Positions 17,702 through 28,495 of a DNA stretch of 64,000 bases are shown in pieces. The notes beneath the pieces are model-generated. The model did not search any database. It was not told the origin of the DNA and saw nothing but the letters and a program-made list of their open reading frames with translations. The stretch comes from Trueperella pyogenes (GTDB taxonomy: Bacteria; Actinomycetota; Actinomycetes; Actinomycetales; Actinomycetaceae). The stretch covers positions 558,001 through 622,000 of the forward strand of contig NZ_UHHW01000002.1 in assembly GCF_900460345.1 (NCBI RefSeq). Reading direction: 5' to 3'. How positions within the stretch are numbered: position 1 is the first letter of the stretch; each line of letters begins with the position of its first letter. Made by a program: the position numbers and the translations under genes.

Positions 17702-18574
17702 ATGCGCCGACTCCTTGCCTTGTTGTTCGTCATCTTGGCGTTGCCTGCCGCGCCAGCGCTCGCGGCTACGTCCAACGACGAACATGGTTGGATCGTCCCC
17801 GACGACGTGGCCGCCTGGTTCAACGACAAGGCAGTAGCGACCGTGCGCTCCCACGCCGCGGAAGCGTTCCCAGAGGCCAGTGCGGACGACATCAGTGCCA
17901 TGACGGTCGGGCTGCCGCGGCAGACCGGCATGTTGGGCAGGCGCACCACGGCAAACGCCATCCAGCTCTCCCAACGGTGGATCGCGCCTATCTTACGCGG
18001 CAATGACGCCGTGGGCGCCGTTTCGGTGGACTTCGCATCTGGGGTGGCAGGAGACGAGATCGTGCGCGGGGATGAACGCCTCGCCGCTGCTATCGCGCGC
18101 AACGAAAAGGTGACTTTCGTATGGGACAACCAGCTCAGTGCCTGGTTCACAGTGCGGGAATCGACGATCGAGCCGGCCGATTTGGCGGGCGCAAAGATTA
18201 TTCTCGGGGCGGTTCCGCTCACCGATTTTCTCGCCCAGCGTGAGCGCTTGCTTTCCGGTTCCACGCCCGTGCCCGAGCCGCCCAAAGACGGCCAGAGCGT
18301 GGCGCCGCAGACTGGGACGAATTTGCCTTTGACCATCACGATGATCCTCAGCGTGCTCGGCCTGCTCATTGGATCGCTCGTGTGGCTCCGTTCTGAGCAG
18401 GCGAGCACGAGCGAGGCTGATTTTTCCACAGATGAGTTCGCCGCGGTCGAACGCCATGGCACGGTGAACAGGGGAGAATCGAAGATGCGTTTTAGCGATT
18501 CGGGCAGAAAGATCAATGTGTACAAGTCACCCAAGGCAAAGGATAAGAATTCCAGTGGACTTTCTAACGATTGA
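17702..18574 (+). CDS. Exported membrane-anchored protein of unknown function in the t6A cluster
   Basis: A 290-aa protein I do not recognise. Residues 1-21 are a signal peptide (RRLLALLFVILALPAAPALA), which resembles the start of actinobacterial DUF4350/TPM-like exported proteins but has no clear match. An extracytoplasmic domain of about 190 residues follows, then a PEPPKDG linker and one transmembrane helix (about 212-230, TITMILSVLGLLIGSLVWL), then a charged cytoplasmic tail ending in KSPKAKDKNSS. It starts 2 bp after tsaE and overlaps tsaB by 20 bp, so it is cotranscribed with t6A genes. The extracytoplasmic placement makes a direct role in tRNA modification unlikely. Confidence 0.75.
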   Translation: MRRLLALLFVILALPAAPALAATSNDEHGWIVPDDVAAWFNDKAVATVRSHAAEAFPEASADDISAMTVGLPRQTGMLGRRTTANAIQLSQRWIAPILRGNDAVGAVSVDFASGVAGDEIVRGDERLAAAIARNEKVTFVWDNQLSAWFTVRESTIEPADLAGAKIILGAVPLTDFLAQRERLLSGSTPVPEPPKDGQSVAPQTGTNLPLTITMILSVLGLLIGSLVWLRSEQASTSEADFSTDEFAAVERHGTVNRGESKMRFSDSGRKINVYKSPKAKDKNSSGLSND

Positions 18575-19217
18575 TTCATCAGCTGGCATTGAGGTCGGCG
18601 TGTGCCGCTCGGATATGGGCAACTACCGTGACCTCGCCGTCGCTAGCGTAGATTCGACCCGCGAGCACGCGGAAAAGCTCACCCCGCTCATCAAGGCAGT
18701 CCTCACGGACGCGGGTATCAGGCGCTCGGAAGCGATCGTCGTCGGTACTGGTCCGGGGGCCTTCACCGGGCTGCGCGCCGGTCTCGTCACGGCTCGCACC
18801 CTCGCCCGAGCCTGGGGCATCCCGTTGTATGGGCTCTGTTCCCTCGAGGTCCTCGCTCTGGCTGCGGCGGATCTTGGCGCTCAGGAGATGGTCAGCATCA
18901 TCGACGCCCGCCGCAAAGAGGTGTACGCGATGCGCGCCCGCCCGATGGGTGGCGACGACGTCGCCGTCATCACCGAGCCAGCCGTGCTCAAACCCGCTGA
19001 GCTGGCTGAGGAGCTGCGCCGCCATCCGGCTGTCGTCGCCGCCATGTCGGCTGATCTGTATCCGGAGCTTGCGGGCGAGCGCGTCGTCGTCGCCCCCAGC
19101 CCGTCAGTGATGGCCCGGCTTGCCGACTCGCGTATCGCTCGGAGCGAGGCAGGGGAGGACATAATCCTCGACACCGCGCCGCTCTACCTGCGGCGCCCCG
19201 ACATCCATCAAGGATAG
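18555..19217 (+). CDS. tsaB: tRNA t6A synthesis scaffold protein TsaB
   Basis: A 220-aa ASKHA-fold protein that pairs with TsaD. The opening DFLTIDSSAGIEVGV and the segment 'VVGTGPGAFTGLRAGLVTARTLA' are diagnostic. GTG 18555 is the first start that gives the conserved N-terminus and overlaps the previous gene by 20 bp. It lacks the metal-binding histidines of TsaD, as expected of a scaffold subunit. Confidence 0.94.
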   Translation: MDFLTIDSSAGIEVGVCRSDMGNYRDLAVASVDSTREHAEKLTPLIKAVLTDAGIRRSEAIVVGTGPGAFTGLRAGLVTARTLARAWGIPLYGLCSLEVLALAAADLGAQEMVSIIDARRKEVYAMRARPMGGDDVAVITEPAVLKPAELAEELRRHPAVVAAMSADLYPELAGERVVVAPSPSVMARLADSRIARSEAGEDIILDTAPLYLRRPDIHQG

Positions 19218-19221
19218 TGCC

Positions 19222-19689
19222 GTGAGCGAAGCGCCCGCGGGCGTGCGACTGGTGCAGCCGCCGTCGTGGCGGAAGGCCGCCGCGTTCGACGTGGAGAACT
19301 TCGGCGTGGACGCCTGGCCGGAGAACGTCTGGAAAGAGGAACTTGCCGCGTACGAGCGTACCTACCTGGCCCTCGTCACCGACACCCAAATCGGTCCGGG
19401 AACGCTCGTAGGGCTCGGTGGCGTCACCCACGGCCCTGAGGCGGAAGTGCTCACCCTCGCCGTTAGCGCGCACATGCGCGGCCGTGGCCTCGGCGGCTAT
19501 CTCCTGGGCGAGCTGCTGCAAATCCCACGCATCCACGGCGCCGAAGCCGTCTTCCTGGAAGTGCGTGCTCACGACGCCGGGGCCCAGCGCCTGTACGAGC
19601 GCGCCGGCTTCGTCGCTGTAGGTTGGCGGAGGAATTATTACCACGACGACGACGCCGTCATCATGCGCCTGGATCTGGCTGGAGCGTGA
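19222..19689 (+). CDS. rimI: Ribosomal-protein-alanine N-acetyltransferase (RimI-type GNAT)
   Basis: A 155-aa GNAT acetyltransferase. The acetyl-CoA loop is 'MRGRGLGGYLLGELL' (about residues 92-106), preceded by the strand EVLTLAVSAH, and followed by 'FLEVRAHDAGAQRLYERAGF', the RimI-type signature. RimI acetylates the N-terminus of ribosomal protein S18 in E. coli. The position right after tsaB (5-bp gap) is the usual actinobacterial order. It ends the cluster. Confidence 0.9.
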   Translation: MSEAPAGVRLVQPPSWRKAAAFDVENFGVDAWPENVWKEELAAYERTYLALVTDTQIGPGTLVGLGGVTHGPEAEVLTLAVSAHMRGRGLGGYLLGELLQIPRIHGAEAVFLEVRAHDAGAQRLYERAGFVAVGWRRNYYHDDDAVIMRLDLAGA

Positions 19690-19767
19690 GTGTAGCCTGG
19701 GCGAATCGCGGGCGAGACAGGGAAAAGTCGAAATTGAATAACGCACTCGGACTGTCACGAAAATAGG

Positions 19768-19859
19768 GTTTTCCGGCAATTCGGCTAGAGTATGCCGTTT
19801 TGTTACGTTTGGTCGCGAAAATCGAGTGTAACGCGGGTCTAGTTTCGTTGTTTTCCGGC
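19768..19859 (+). promoter_or_regulatory. Direct repeats in the sdh upstream region
   Basis: GTTTTCCGGC occurs at 19768-19777 and again at 19850-19859, each followed within 12-25 bases by GCCGTT. The 225-bp gap upstream of sdhC is AT-richer than its neighbours and carries no gene. The spaced repeats could be binding sites for a regulator of sdh; none can be named. Confidence 0.3.
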
Positions 19860-19914
19860 CAAATCTAGGCCGTTAGAACGATATCTGACGGTGAACTTTT
19901 GATAGGTTCAAAGC

Positions 19915-20640
19915 GTGGCTAATTCAACTGTGAAAACTGTGAAAGGCCGTCGGACCACTGTCGCTCTGAAAATTGCGATGGCCGTGACGGGCCTATTTTT
20001 TGTCCTCTTCCTCCTCATGCACATGTACGGAAATCTCAAGATGTTCGCCGGGCCTGAGGCATACGACGGTTACGCGCACTGGATGCGCACGATCCTATAC
20101 CCGGTCCTCCCGCATGAGGGCACGCTGTGGCTCTTGCGTTTCGTGCTGCTCGCCTCCCTCATTATCCACGTGTGGGCGGCGGTGACCTTGTGGAAGCGCT
20201 CCGGTGATGCTCGCGGCCAGGCATACAAGGTCAGGTCCGGTAAGAAAGTGACTGCGGCTCATTCGTACACCGGTTCGCTCATGCGATGGGGAGGCATTGC
20301 ACTTGCCTTCTTCATCGTCTTCCACATCCTGCAGTTCACCTCCCTGCACATCAACGTGATCGGCGGCACCCATGCTGATTACGTTGCCCTTGGCCCGTAC
20401 TATCGCATGATCGGTTCGTTCCAGCCGGAGAACTGGTGGGTATACCTCGTCTACCTCATCGCGATCGCAGCGCTGTCCTTTCACATGCACCACGGCGTCT
20501 GGTCAGCTTTTGCCACTCTTGGCCTGTCACGCACCAACCGCGAAAAGGTCTACAAGCTGATCGCTAACCTCGTCGCTTTGGTGATCTTCGTGGGCTTCAT
20601 GACTCCGCCCACCGCGATCCTCTTTGGCGTCATTTCTTAA
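19915..20640 (+). CDS. sdhC: Succinate dehydrogenase cytochrome b subunit
   Basis: A 241-aa membrane anchor with five transmembrane helices, of the single-chain type found with Bacillus/actinobacterial SdhAB. Haem-ligand histidines are expected in 'LFLLMHMYGNLKMF', 'ASLIIHVWAA', 'FIVFHILQFTSLHI' and 'AALSFHMHHGVWSAF'. It passes electrons from SdhB to menaquinone. Starts with GTG, 12 bp before sdhA, in a three-gene operon. Confidence 0.92.
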   Translation: MANSTVKTVKGRRTTVALKIAMAVTGLFFVLFLLMHMYGNLKMFAGPEAYDGYAHWMRTILYPVLPHEGTLWLLRFVLLASLIIHVWAAVTLWKRSGDARGQAYKVRSGKKVTAAHSYTGSLMRWGGIALAFFIVFHILQFTSLHINVIGGTHADYVALGPYYRMIGSFQPENWWVYLVYLIAIAALSFHMHHGVWSAFATLGLSRTNREKVYKLIANLVALVIFVGFMTPPTAILFGVIS

Positions 20641-20652
20641 GGAGGAGGAAAA

Positions 20653-22619
<1,967 letters not shown>

Positions 22620-22623
<4 letters not shown>

Positions 22624-23363
22624 AAATTAACCTTGAATTTTGGCGTCAGAACGGTTCGGCGGATTCGGGCCATTTCGACACCCACACGATTGACAACGTT
22701 GACGAGACGGCCTCCTTCCTGGAGATGCTCGACCAGCTCAACGAGGAGTTGTTTGCCGAGGGCAAGGAACCCGTGGCATTCGACTCGGACTGCCGTGAAG
22801 GAATCTGTGGCCAGTGTGGCATCGTCATCAACGGCGATCCGCACGGCCCGAAGGTGACCACCACCTGCCAGCTTCACATGCGCACCTTCAAAGACGGGGA
22901 TACGATCACGATTGAGCCCTGGCGCTCGTCTGCTTTCCCCGTGCTCAAGGATCTCGTGGTCGACCGTTCCGCTTTGGATCGCATCGTTCAGGCCGGTGGA
23001 TACATCTCGGTCAACACGGGTGCGGCTCCAGACGCACACTCGGTGCCGGTTCCTAAAGAACACGCAGACCGCGCATTCGAAGCGGCAGCCTGCATCGGCT
23101 GTGGCGCGTGTGTGGCCGCCTGCCCGAATGGTTCGGCCATGCTGTTCACCTCGGCCAAGGTTTTGCACTTGGGTCTGCTGCCGCAGGGCCAGCCCGAACG
23201 CTATGATCGCGTGGTCAATATGCTCGCTCAGCATGACGCCGAGGGCTTCGGCGGTTGCACCAACGTCGGCGCTTGCCATGAGGCGTGCCCGAAGGAGGTT
23301 CCGCTCGAGCTGATCTCGCTGCTGAACCGCGAGCTCATGAAGGCTCAAGTACACGGTCGGTAG
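22620..23363 (+). CDS. sdhB: Succinate dehydrogenase iron-sulfur subunit
   Basis: A 247-aa protein carrying three clusters. The [2Fe-2S] ligands are C58, C63, C66 and C83 ([20 protein letters not shown]). The ferredoxin-like part has [16 protein letters not shown] and [17 protein letters not shown] 22620 overlaps the sdhA stop by 4 bp, giving tight translational coupling; the frame's upstream extension lies inside sdhA. Confidence 0.96.
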
Positions 23364-23380
23364 CCAGCTGCCTGGCCAAG

Positions 23381-23418
23381 TAAAGGGGTGCCTTTCTCTC
23401 AGGAAAGGCACCCCTTTA
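23381..23418. terminator. Strong bidirectional terminator after sdhB and metS
   Basis: A perfect 16-bp stem (TAAAGGGGTGCCTTTC and its complement) with a 6-base loop. It lies between the convergent sdhB and metS stops, with A/T-rich ends on both sides of the stem, so it can act in both directions. Confidence 0.88.
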
Positions 23419-23419
23419 C

Positions 23420-23521
23420 TTACTCGCTCGAGGAACGCACGTGATGCCAGATCGCCACGCCGAGGCCGCCCCAGACGGTCACGAAAGCGACGATCATCAT
23501 GATGATGGCTGAAGTTTCCAT
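23420..23521 (-). CDS. metS: Methionine/alanine importer small subunit MetS
   Basis: A 33-aa peptide of one transmembrane helix: METSAIIMMIVAFVTVWGG is followed by LGVAIWHHVRSSSE. This size, the single helix and the place 10 bp after a sodium:neurotransmitter-type transporter gene match MetS of the Corynebacterium MetPS system, where the small subunit is required for transport. The stop codon abuts the terminator at 23381-23418. It is easily missed by gene finders because of its length. Confidence 0.85.
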   Translation of the reverse strand: METSAIIMMIVAFVTVWGGLGVAIWHHVRSSSE

Positions 23522-23531
23522 TGACTGCTCC

Positions 23532-25079
23532 TTACTTCGATGCTGATGTGGCTCCGGGCTCGTGGAACGCGGCGGCGTCGTAATCGTCAACTTTGGTCAG
23601 CCAGGGGACGAAGGAGACGATGAAAGACAGGAACACGACGCCGACCATCATGAACCAGCCGTACCGGTAGACGAAACTTTCGGGGTAGCCGCCGTAGCCG
23701 TCTCTGATGAGGCTGATGCTGGTCAGGACCAAGGTGACGGCGAGAATCGCCGGGGTGATGACGCCAACCAGGCCGTACCAGATCTTCCCCAAGCGTATTG
23801 AGGAGTAATGGTTGAGGTGGTGGCGCAACTCGGGCAGCTTCTTGGCGATGAATGTGATGAAGATTGTCATGATGATGGCGGCGGTCACTATGCCGAGTTC
23901 GTTGATGAACTTGTCGACGACGTCGAGGGCATTGAGGCCGTTCGAGGTGGAGAAGACGAAGATCGAGGCGAGACCCGCCAGGCCCGTGGTGAGGAGTGCC
24001 GATAGCCGGCGGCTGAGGGCGAACTTCTCCTGGAAGGCGGCGGCGACGACCTGTATGAGGGAGACCAGTGAGGTGAATCCGGCGATGACCAGGGTGGCGA
24101 AGAATGCGACGCCGAAGACTGGCCCACCGGGCATGAGCGAGATTATCGCGGGGAAGGTGACGAAGGAGAGGATCGGTCCGGTGATGCCCTCGAGGTCATT
24201 GACGCCGACGCCTTGCGCGGTGGCCATGTAGCCAAGAGTGGCGAAAACGCCGATGCCGGCGAGGATTTCGAATGAGGAGTTTGCCAAGCCAGTCACGAGG
24301 CCGGTAGAGGTGACGTTGGTGCGCTTGTTGAGGTAGCTCGAGTAGGTCAGCATGATTCCAAACGCGACCGAGAGGGAGAAGAAGATTTGTGAGTAGGCGG
24401 CGATCCACACGTGCGGATCGGCCAGCGCCTGCCAATTCGGGGTGAAGAATGCGTTCAGGCCCGCGGTCGCCCCCGGCAGGAGGAGCGCGCGGACGACGAG
24501 CGCGGCGAAGATGACGACGAGTACGGGGATGAAGAAGCGGGAGAGCTTTTCCACGCCTCCGGCCACGCCCAGTGCGATGATGATGCCGGCGACCGACCAG
24601 ACAGCGACGAGTGGCCAAAATATGCCGGGCACGACGTTGGAACTGGCGCCGGGATCGGAAAGTTGGAGGAAGTCGCTGACGAAGAAGGTCAGGGTGTCAG
24701 CGCCCCAGGCCTCGTTGATGGAGAAGAATACGTAGCGCAGGGCCCATGCCAGGATGACGGCGTAGTAGGTCATGATGATGAGGGAGATGATGACCTGGAA
24801 CCAGCCCAGAGCCTCCCACTTGCGCGATATGCGGCGGAAGACGGCGGGGGAGGAGCCGCGGTAGCGGTGGCCGAGGGCGTAGTCGAGGAGAAGGATGGGG
24901 ATGCCTGCGGTGAGGAGCGCCACGAGGTAGGGGATGAGGAAGGCGCCTCCGCCGTTGGTGTAGGCGACGCCGGGAAAGCGCCAGATGTTTCCTAGGCCTA
25001 TCGCCGATCCGACGGCGGCGAGGATGAAGCCCGTTTGTCCGGTCCATTCTTCGCGTTTTGTGTGTGGATTGCTTGCCAT
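23532..25079 (-). CDS. metP: Sodium-dependent amino acid transporter MetP (NSS family)
   Basis: A 515-aa, roughly 12-helix secondary transporter. 'GFILAAVGSAIGLGNIWRFP' in helix 1 is the sodium/substrate site of the neurotransmitter:sodium symporter family, and 'YSQIFFSLSVAFGIMLTYSS' is the helix-6/7 counterpart. With MetS it likely imports methionine and alanine (from the characterised Corynebacterium pair). ATG 25079 starts MASNPHTKREEW; a long cytoplasmic N-terminus is normal. Confidence 0.88.
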   Translation of the reverse strand: MASNPHTKREEWTGQTGFILAAVGSAIGLGNIWRFPGVAYTNGGGAFLIPYLVALLTAGIPILLLDYALGHRYRGSSPAVFRRISRKWEALGWFQVIISLIIMTYYAVILAWALRYVFFSINEAWGADTLTFFVSDFLQLSDPGASSNVVPGIFWPLVAVWSVAGIIIALGVAGGVEKLSRFFIPVLVVIFAALVVRALLLPGATAGLNAFFTPNWQALADPHVWIAAYSQIFFSLSVAFGIMLTYSSYLNKRTNVTSTGLVTGLANSSFEILAGIGVFATLGYMATAQGVGVNDLEGITGPILSFVTFPAIISLMPGGPVFGVAFFATLVIAGFTSLVSLIQVVAAAFQEKFALSRRLSALLTTGLAGLASIFVFSTSNGLNALDVVDKFINELGIVTAAIIMTIFITFIAKKLPELRHHLNHYSSIRLGKIWYGLVGVITPAILAVTLVLTSISLIRDGYGGYPESFVYRYGWFMMVGVVFLSFIVSFVPWLTKVDDYDAAAFHEPGATSASK

Positions 25080-25155
25080 ATTTTCTCTGTTTTCTGCGCG
25101 AGAGGTTTTTCCTTGTGCGCATGATCTTCGCCCGATCTGCCCATTTTTACTAGCG

Positions 25156-25179
25156 TGTCCGCATTGTGGACATTTGTCC
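25156..25179. promoter_or_regulatory. Triple TGTCC/GGACA repeat between metP and tsaD
   Basis: TGTCC (25156-25160), GGACA (25168-25172) and TGTCC (25175-25179) make two overlapping dyads in the divergent promoter region of metP and tsaD. It could be an operator for metPS. No regulator can be named from the sequence. Confidence 0.35.
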
Positions 25180-25258
25180 TAGAGTTTGGGATAGGGTTCG
25201 CTATGATCCCGCGCACCCTCTGCGGTTCTCGCGGGCTGGCGGCGGTAGAGTTGAGTGC

Positions 25259-26302
25259 GTGAATGAACTGATTCTTGGTATTGAGACTTCCTGCGATGAG
25301 ACGGGCGTTGCGCTCGTGCGCGACGGCGAGTTGCTTGCCGACGTCACCGCCACCTCCATGGACGAATTTGCCCGCTACGGCGGAATCATCCCGGAGATCG
25401 CTTCGCGCGCCCATCTGGAGTCCTTCGTTCCAACACTTGACGCTGCTTTGGACAAGGCGAGCGTTTCGCTCGACGACGTCGACGCGATCGCCGCCACTGC
25501 CGGTCCGGGGCTGGTGGGGCCGTTGACGATCGGCGTATCGGCCGCCAAAGCCCTCGCGCTTGCCTTGGATAAGCCGTTCTACGCTGTCAATCACATCGTG
25601 GGGCATATCGCCGTCGATCAGCTTGTTCACGGTGAGTTCCCGGAGCGTTTCATTGGTCTTGTCGTCTCGGGCGGCCATTCCCATCTGCTGAAGGTCGATA
25701 ATATTGCCAACGCAATTGAAGAGCTTGGCGGCACGCTCGATGACGCCGCGGGCGAGGCCTTCGACAAGGTGGGACGGCTCCTTGGCCTGCCGTATCCGGG
25801 TGGGCCGCACGTCGATCGGCTTTCTCAAAAGGGCGATCCGCAGGCGATCCACTTTCCGCGGGGGCTTTCGGCTGGCAAGTTTAAGGCCCGCCATCAGTAC
25901 GACTACTCGTTCTCCGGCGTGAAGACAGCCGTGGCTCGCTACGTCGAGGGGTTGCAGGCGCGCGGCGAGGAGCTGCCAAAGGAAGACATCGCTGCGAGCT
26001 TCTCGTTTGCCGTGTGCGACGTGTTGGTGGAGAAAGCCTTTGCGGCCTGCCAGATCCACGACTGCGACACGCTCGTGATCGGCGGCGGTTTCTCGGCCAA
26101 TTCGATGTTGCGTTCGATGGCCGACGAGCGCGCCCGCGACTACGGCGTCACCGTCCGTATCCCTCCGATCCGCTATTGCACGGATAACGGGGCGATGATC
26201 GCAGCGCTTGGCTGGTCTGTGGTTCGCAACGGTGAGCTGCCGTCTCCCCTTGACGTCACCGTCAACACGGGCCTGCCTCGCGATACGATCATTCTGCGCT
26301 AG
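25259..26302 (+). CDS. tsaD: tRNA N6-adenosine threonylcarbamoyltransferase TsaD
   Basis: A 347-aa catalytic subunit for t6A37 synthesis. It opens with ILGIETSCDETGVALV; the metal-binding histidines are H112 and H116 (NHIVGHIA); 'LVVSGGHSHLL' and the C-terminal 'IGGGFSANSMLR' and 'CTDNGAMIAALG' are conserved. GTG 25259 gives the normal N-terminus. It is detached from tsaE and tsaB by about 6 kb, and overlaps the zupT stop by 4 bp tail to tail. Confidence 0.96.
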   Translation: MNELILGIETSCDETGVALVRDGELLADVTATSMDEFARYGGIIPEIASRAHLESFVPTLDAALDKASVSLDDVDAIAATAGPGLVGPLTIGVSAAKALALALDKPFYAVNHIVGHIAVDQLVHGEFPERFIGLVVSGGHSHLLKVDNIANAIEELGGTLDDAAGEAFDKVGRLLGLPYPGGPHVDRLSQKGDPQAIHFPRGLSAGKFKARHQYDYSFSGVKTAVARYVEGLQARGEELPKEDIAASFSFAVCDVLVEKAFAACQIHDCDTLVIGGGFSANSMLRSMADERARDYGVTVRIPPIRYCTDNGAMIAALGWSVVRNGELPSPLDVTVNTGLPRDTIILR

Positions 26303-27126
26303 AGCAGTAGCAAGGACAGCGCCATGACGGCCATGCCGGCAATCAGCCCGAACATGGCGTGGTGGTGTTTTCCGAATTTCTCGGCGGACGGCAGTAGCTC
26401 GTCGAGCGAGATGTAGACCATGATCCCAGCGACGGCGGCGAAGGTGAGGCCGAAGATGGTGTCGTTCATGACCTCGCGCAAGATGAGGTAGCCGAGTAGG
26501 GCGCCGATAGGTTCGGACAGCCCCGAGGCGAACGAGAGGCCGAAGGCCTTTTTTCGGGAGCCGGTCGCATAGTAAATCGGTACTGAGACGGCGATACCTT
26601 CGGGGATGTTGTGAATCGCGATAGCGACGGCGATGGGGATCGCTATCTCGACGTTGTAGAGCGCCGAGACGAAGGTGGCGAAGCCTTCGGGGAAGTTGTG
26701 GATGGCGAGCGCGAGGGCGGTCATGATGCCCATACGCATGAGTTTGGCGTGTGAGTCGCCTTCCTTTTTCACGACGAGCGTCTGGTTGCCTGGGCTGGAG
26801 AGGAAGTCACTGTGGTCGTGGAATTCGTGCGGGTTGGAGACCTCGGGGACTAGCCAATCAATGATGGCGATGAGTGCGATGCCGCCGAAGAAGCTGCCGA
26901 CAGTGAGCCACGCGGCGGCGTCGTGAGCGCGTTCGAGTATCTCGAGAGCCGTCGGCATGATCTCCACGAAGGAGACGTAGAGCATAACTCCCGCTGAGAA
27001 GCCCAACGAGAGGGAGAGGATGCGGGGTGTGGGGGTGCGGATGAGGAAGGCAACTGCGGCGCCGATTCCCGTGGCGAGCCCGGCCAGTAGCGTCATGGTA
27101 AACGCGATGAGTTCAGGCACGTGCAC
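26299..27126 (-). CDS. zupT: ZIP-family zinc transporter (ZupT-like)
   Basis: About 275 aa with eight hydrophobic segments. The metal-path motifs HNFPEG and HNIPEG lie in consecutive helices, as in ZupT. 'FSAGVMLYVSFVEIMP' and 'HEFHDHSD' (a His-rich loop) support metal transport into the cell. GTG 27126 gives a short overlap with the preceding methyltransferase stop (27113); an in-frame ATG at 27171 would overlap it by 59 bp and adds non-conserved residues. Confidence 0.9.
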   Translation of the reverse strand: MHVPELIAFTMTLLAGLATGIGAAVAFLIRTPTPRILSLSLGFSAGVMLYVSFVEIMPTALEILERAHDAAAWLTVGSFFGGIALIAIIDWLVPEVSNPHEFHDHSDFLSSPGNQTLVVKKEGDSHAKLMRMGIMTALALAIHNFPEGFATFVSALYNVEIAIPIAVAIAIHNIPEGIAVSVPIYYATGSRKKAFGLSFASGLSEPIGALLGYLILREVMNDTIFGLTFAAVAGIMVYISLDELLPSAEKFGKHHHAMFGLIAGMAVMALSLLLL

Positions 27127-28327
27127 CCCCGGTGGCTCGGCGTTCGCAGAGGAAAATGCGGTGTTTGCCATTGACTGTGGGGGAGGCGATGAGCGTGGCC
27201 TGACCGGGCTGCTTGGGGTCGAGCTTGAGTTTCTTGCGGAAAGCCTCGGGGTTGAGGTCAGTGCCGCGCTTCTTGATCTCTATTCGGCCGACCCCCATTT
27301 GGGTAAGAGTCGTGCGCAGCGGCTGTGGCTCAACTGGGAAGACGCCAAGTACAGTGAAAGAGGTCAGGAAAGGTGAATCGATTGGTTCATTACCCGTGAG
27401 ATAGGCGATCGAATCGGCGATGGGTGCGATCGAGAAGTGCGCACAGATAGAGGAAATGGAACCGGAGCGGATGATCGCGGGATCCGGTTCGAAGATGAAC
27501 CTCCCCACGGGTTGGGGCGGCACCGACGCCTGTGGCAGGCAAGGGTTCGCGACGTCGGCGTCCCACGTTGCCGATTCGCCCCCGTTGATGACGAGCGCGC
27601 GGCGGCCAGGGGCGGGGGCGGCGTCGCCGAGCCAGATGACTGCCTCGACGAGCTCGCCGTCGGCCGAGATCCATTCGACCAGGGAATCTTCAGGGAGGGC
27701 GGCGTAGTCGATGCCGGGGGCGATCTTGATGCCGGCCGTTTCGAAGAGCGAGGCGAGCCGGATGGCCTCGCTGAGTTTCGGAGACCACTCCTCGGGATTT
27801 TTCAGGCGTCTGCCGTCGCGGCGGCGGGCGGGGTCGATCCAAATGGCGTCGGCGCCGAAGGAGGTGATGTCTACGTCGAAGGCATCGGCGTGGAGGGCCT
27901 GCGCCTCGGGGAAGGGGCGGAGATTGAACGCGGCCGCAGCGGCGGCGTCGTCGTCCATCTCGATCGAGGTGGTCAGCAGGCCGAGGGCGGCGAAGGCGAG
28001 GGAATCGGCGCCGATGCCGCAGCCCAGGTCCAGGACGTGGGCTGCGCCGGCCGTGCGTAGGCGGGCGGCGTGGAAGGCGCCGACGCTCAGGCGGGTCGCC
28101 TGTTCGAGGCCGTCTTGGGTGAAGAGCATGTGGTCGGCGAAAGGGCCAAACTTTGCACGCCCGCGCTCGCGCAAGCGAGTCTGGGTGAGCGCTGCGGCGA
28201 TGAGTTCAGGTTCGTAACCGGCGCGCTGGAGGCGTGCGGACAGGGCGAGGGTCTGCGCGGGGTCATAGGCGGGCAGGGATGCGAGTAGACTTTGCCCCTG
28301 AGGGCTCATGAGTTTTTCGACTGACAC
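27113..28327 (-). CDS. Class I SAM-dependent methyltransferase with THUMP-like C-terminus
   Basis: A 404-aa protein. Residues 60-200 hold the Rossmann SAM site (LDLGCGIGADSLAFA, 'IEMDDDAAAAA') and 'DAIWIDPARRRDGRR', the DPPY-like catalytic stretch of this family. The C-terminal 'LKKLKLDPKQPGQATLIASP'-like part corresponds to the THUMP-like domain found in actinobacterial proteins of this type. The substrate, probably an RNA, is not known. Starts GTG 28327, next to the CIRCE element of groES on the other strand. Confidence 0.8.
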   Translation of the reverse strand: MSVEKLMSPQGQSLLASLPAYDPAQTLALSARLQRAGYEPELIAAALTQTRLRERGRAKFGPFADHMLFTQDGLEQATRLSVGAFHAARLRTAGAAHVLDLGCGIGADSLAFAALGLLTTSIEMDDDAAAAAAFNLRPFPEAQALHADAFDVDITSFGADAIWIDPARRRDGRRLKNPEEWSPKLSEAIRLASLFETAGIKIAPGIDYAALPEDSLVEWISADGELVEAVIWLGDAAPAPGRRALVINGGESATWDADVANPCLPQASVPPQPVGRFIFEPDPAIIRSGSISSICAHFSIAPIADSIAYLTGNEPIDSPFLTSFTVLGVFPVEPQPLRTTLTQMGVGRIEIKKRGTDLNPEAFRKKLKLDPKQPGQATLIASPTVNGKHRIFLCERRATGGARA

Positions 28328-28362
28328 ACCTCAATCTTGTCATGTTCGCAGGGAGCATTTCT

Positions 28363-28389
28363 TTGGCACTCGCCTTGATCGAGTGCCAA
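28363..28389 (+). promoter_or_regulatory. CIRCE operator (HrcA site) of groES
   Basis: TTGGCACTC-N9-GAGTGCCAA. The standard CIRCE is TTAGCACTC-N9-GAGTGCTAA; both arms carry a matching A-to-G/T-to-C change, so the dyad stays perfect. It lies 107 bp before groES. HrcA repression is inferred from the element. Confidence 0.88.
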
Positions 28390-28495
28390 AAGGGGGTTAA
28401 TCTTTATCTCGGTAGCAAACGCTACGGCCTGGTACCGGCCCCCGCGACGGCGGTTAGCCAGCGAGAAGTTTTTTGAGACAAGAAGGAGGAACCGC

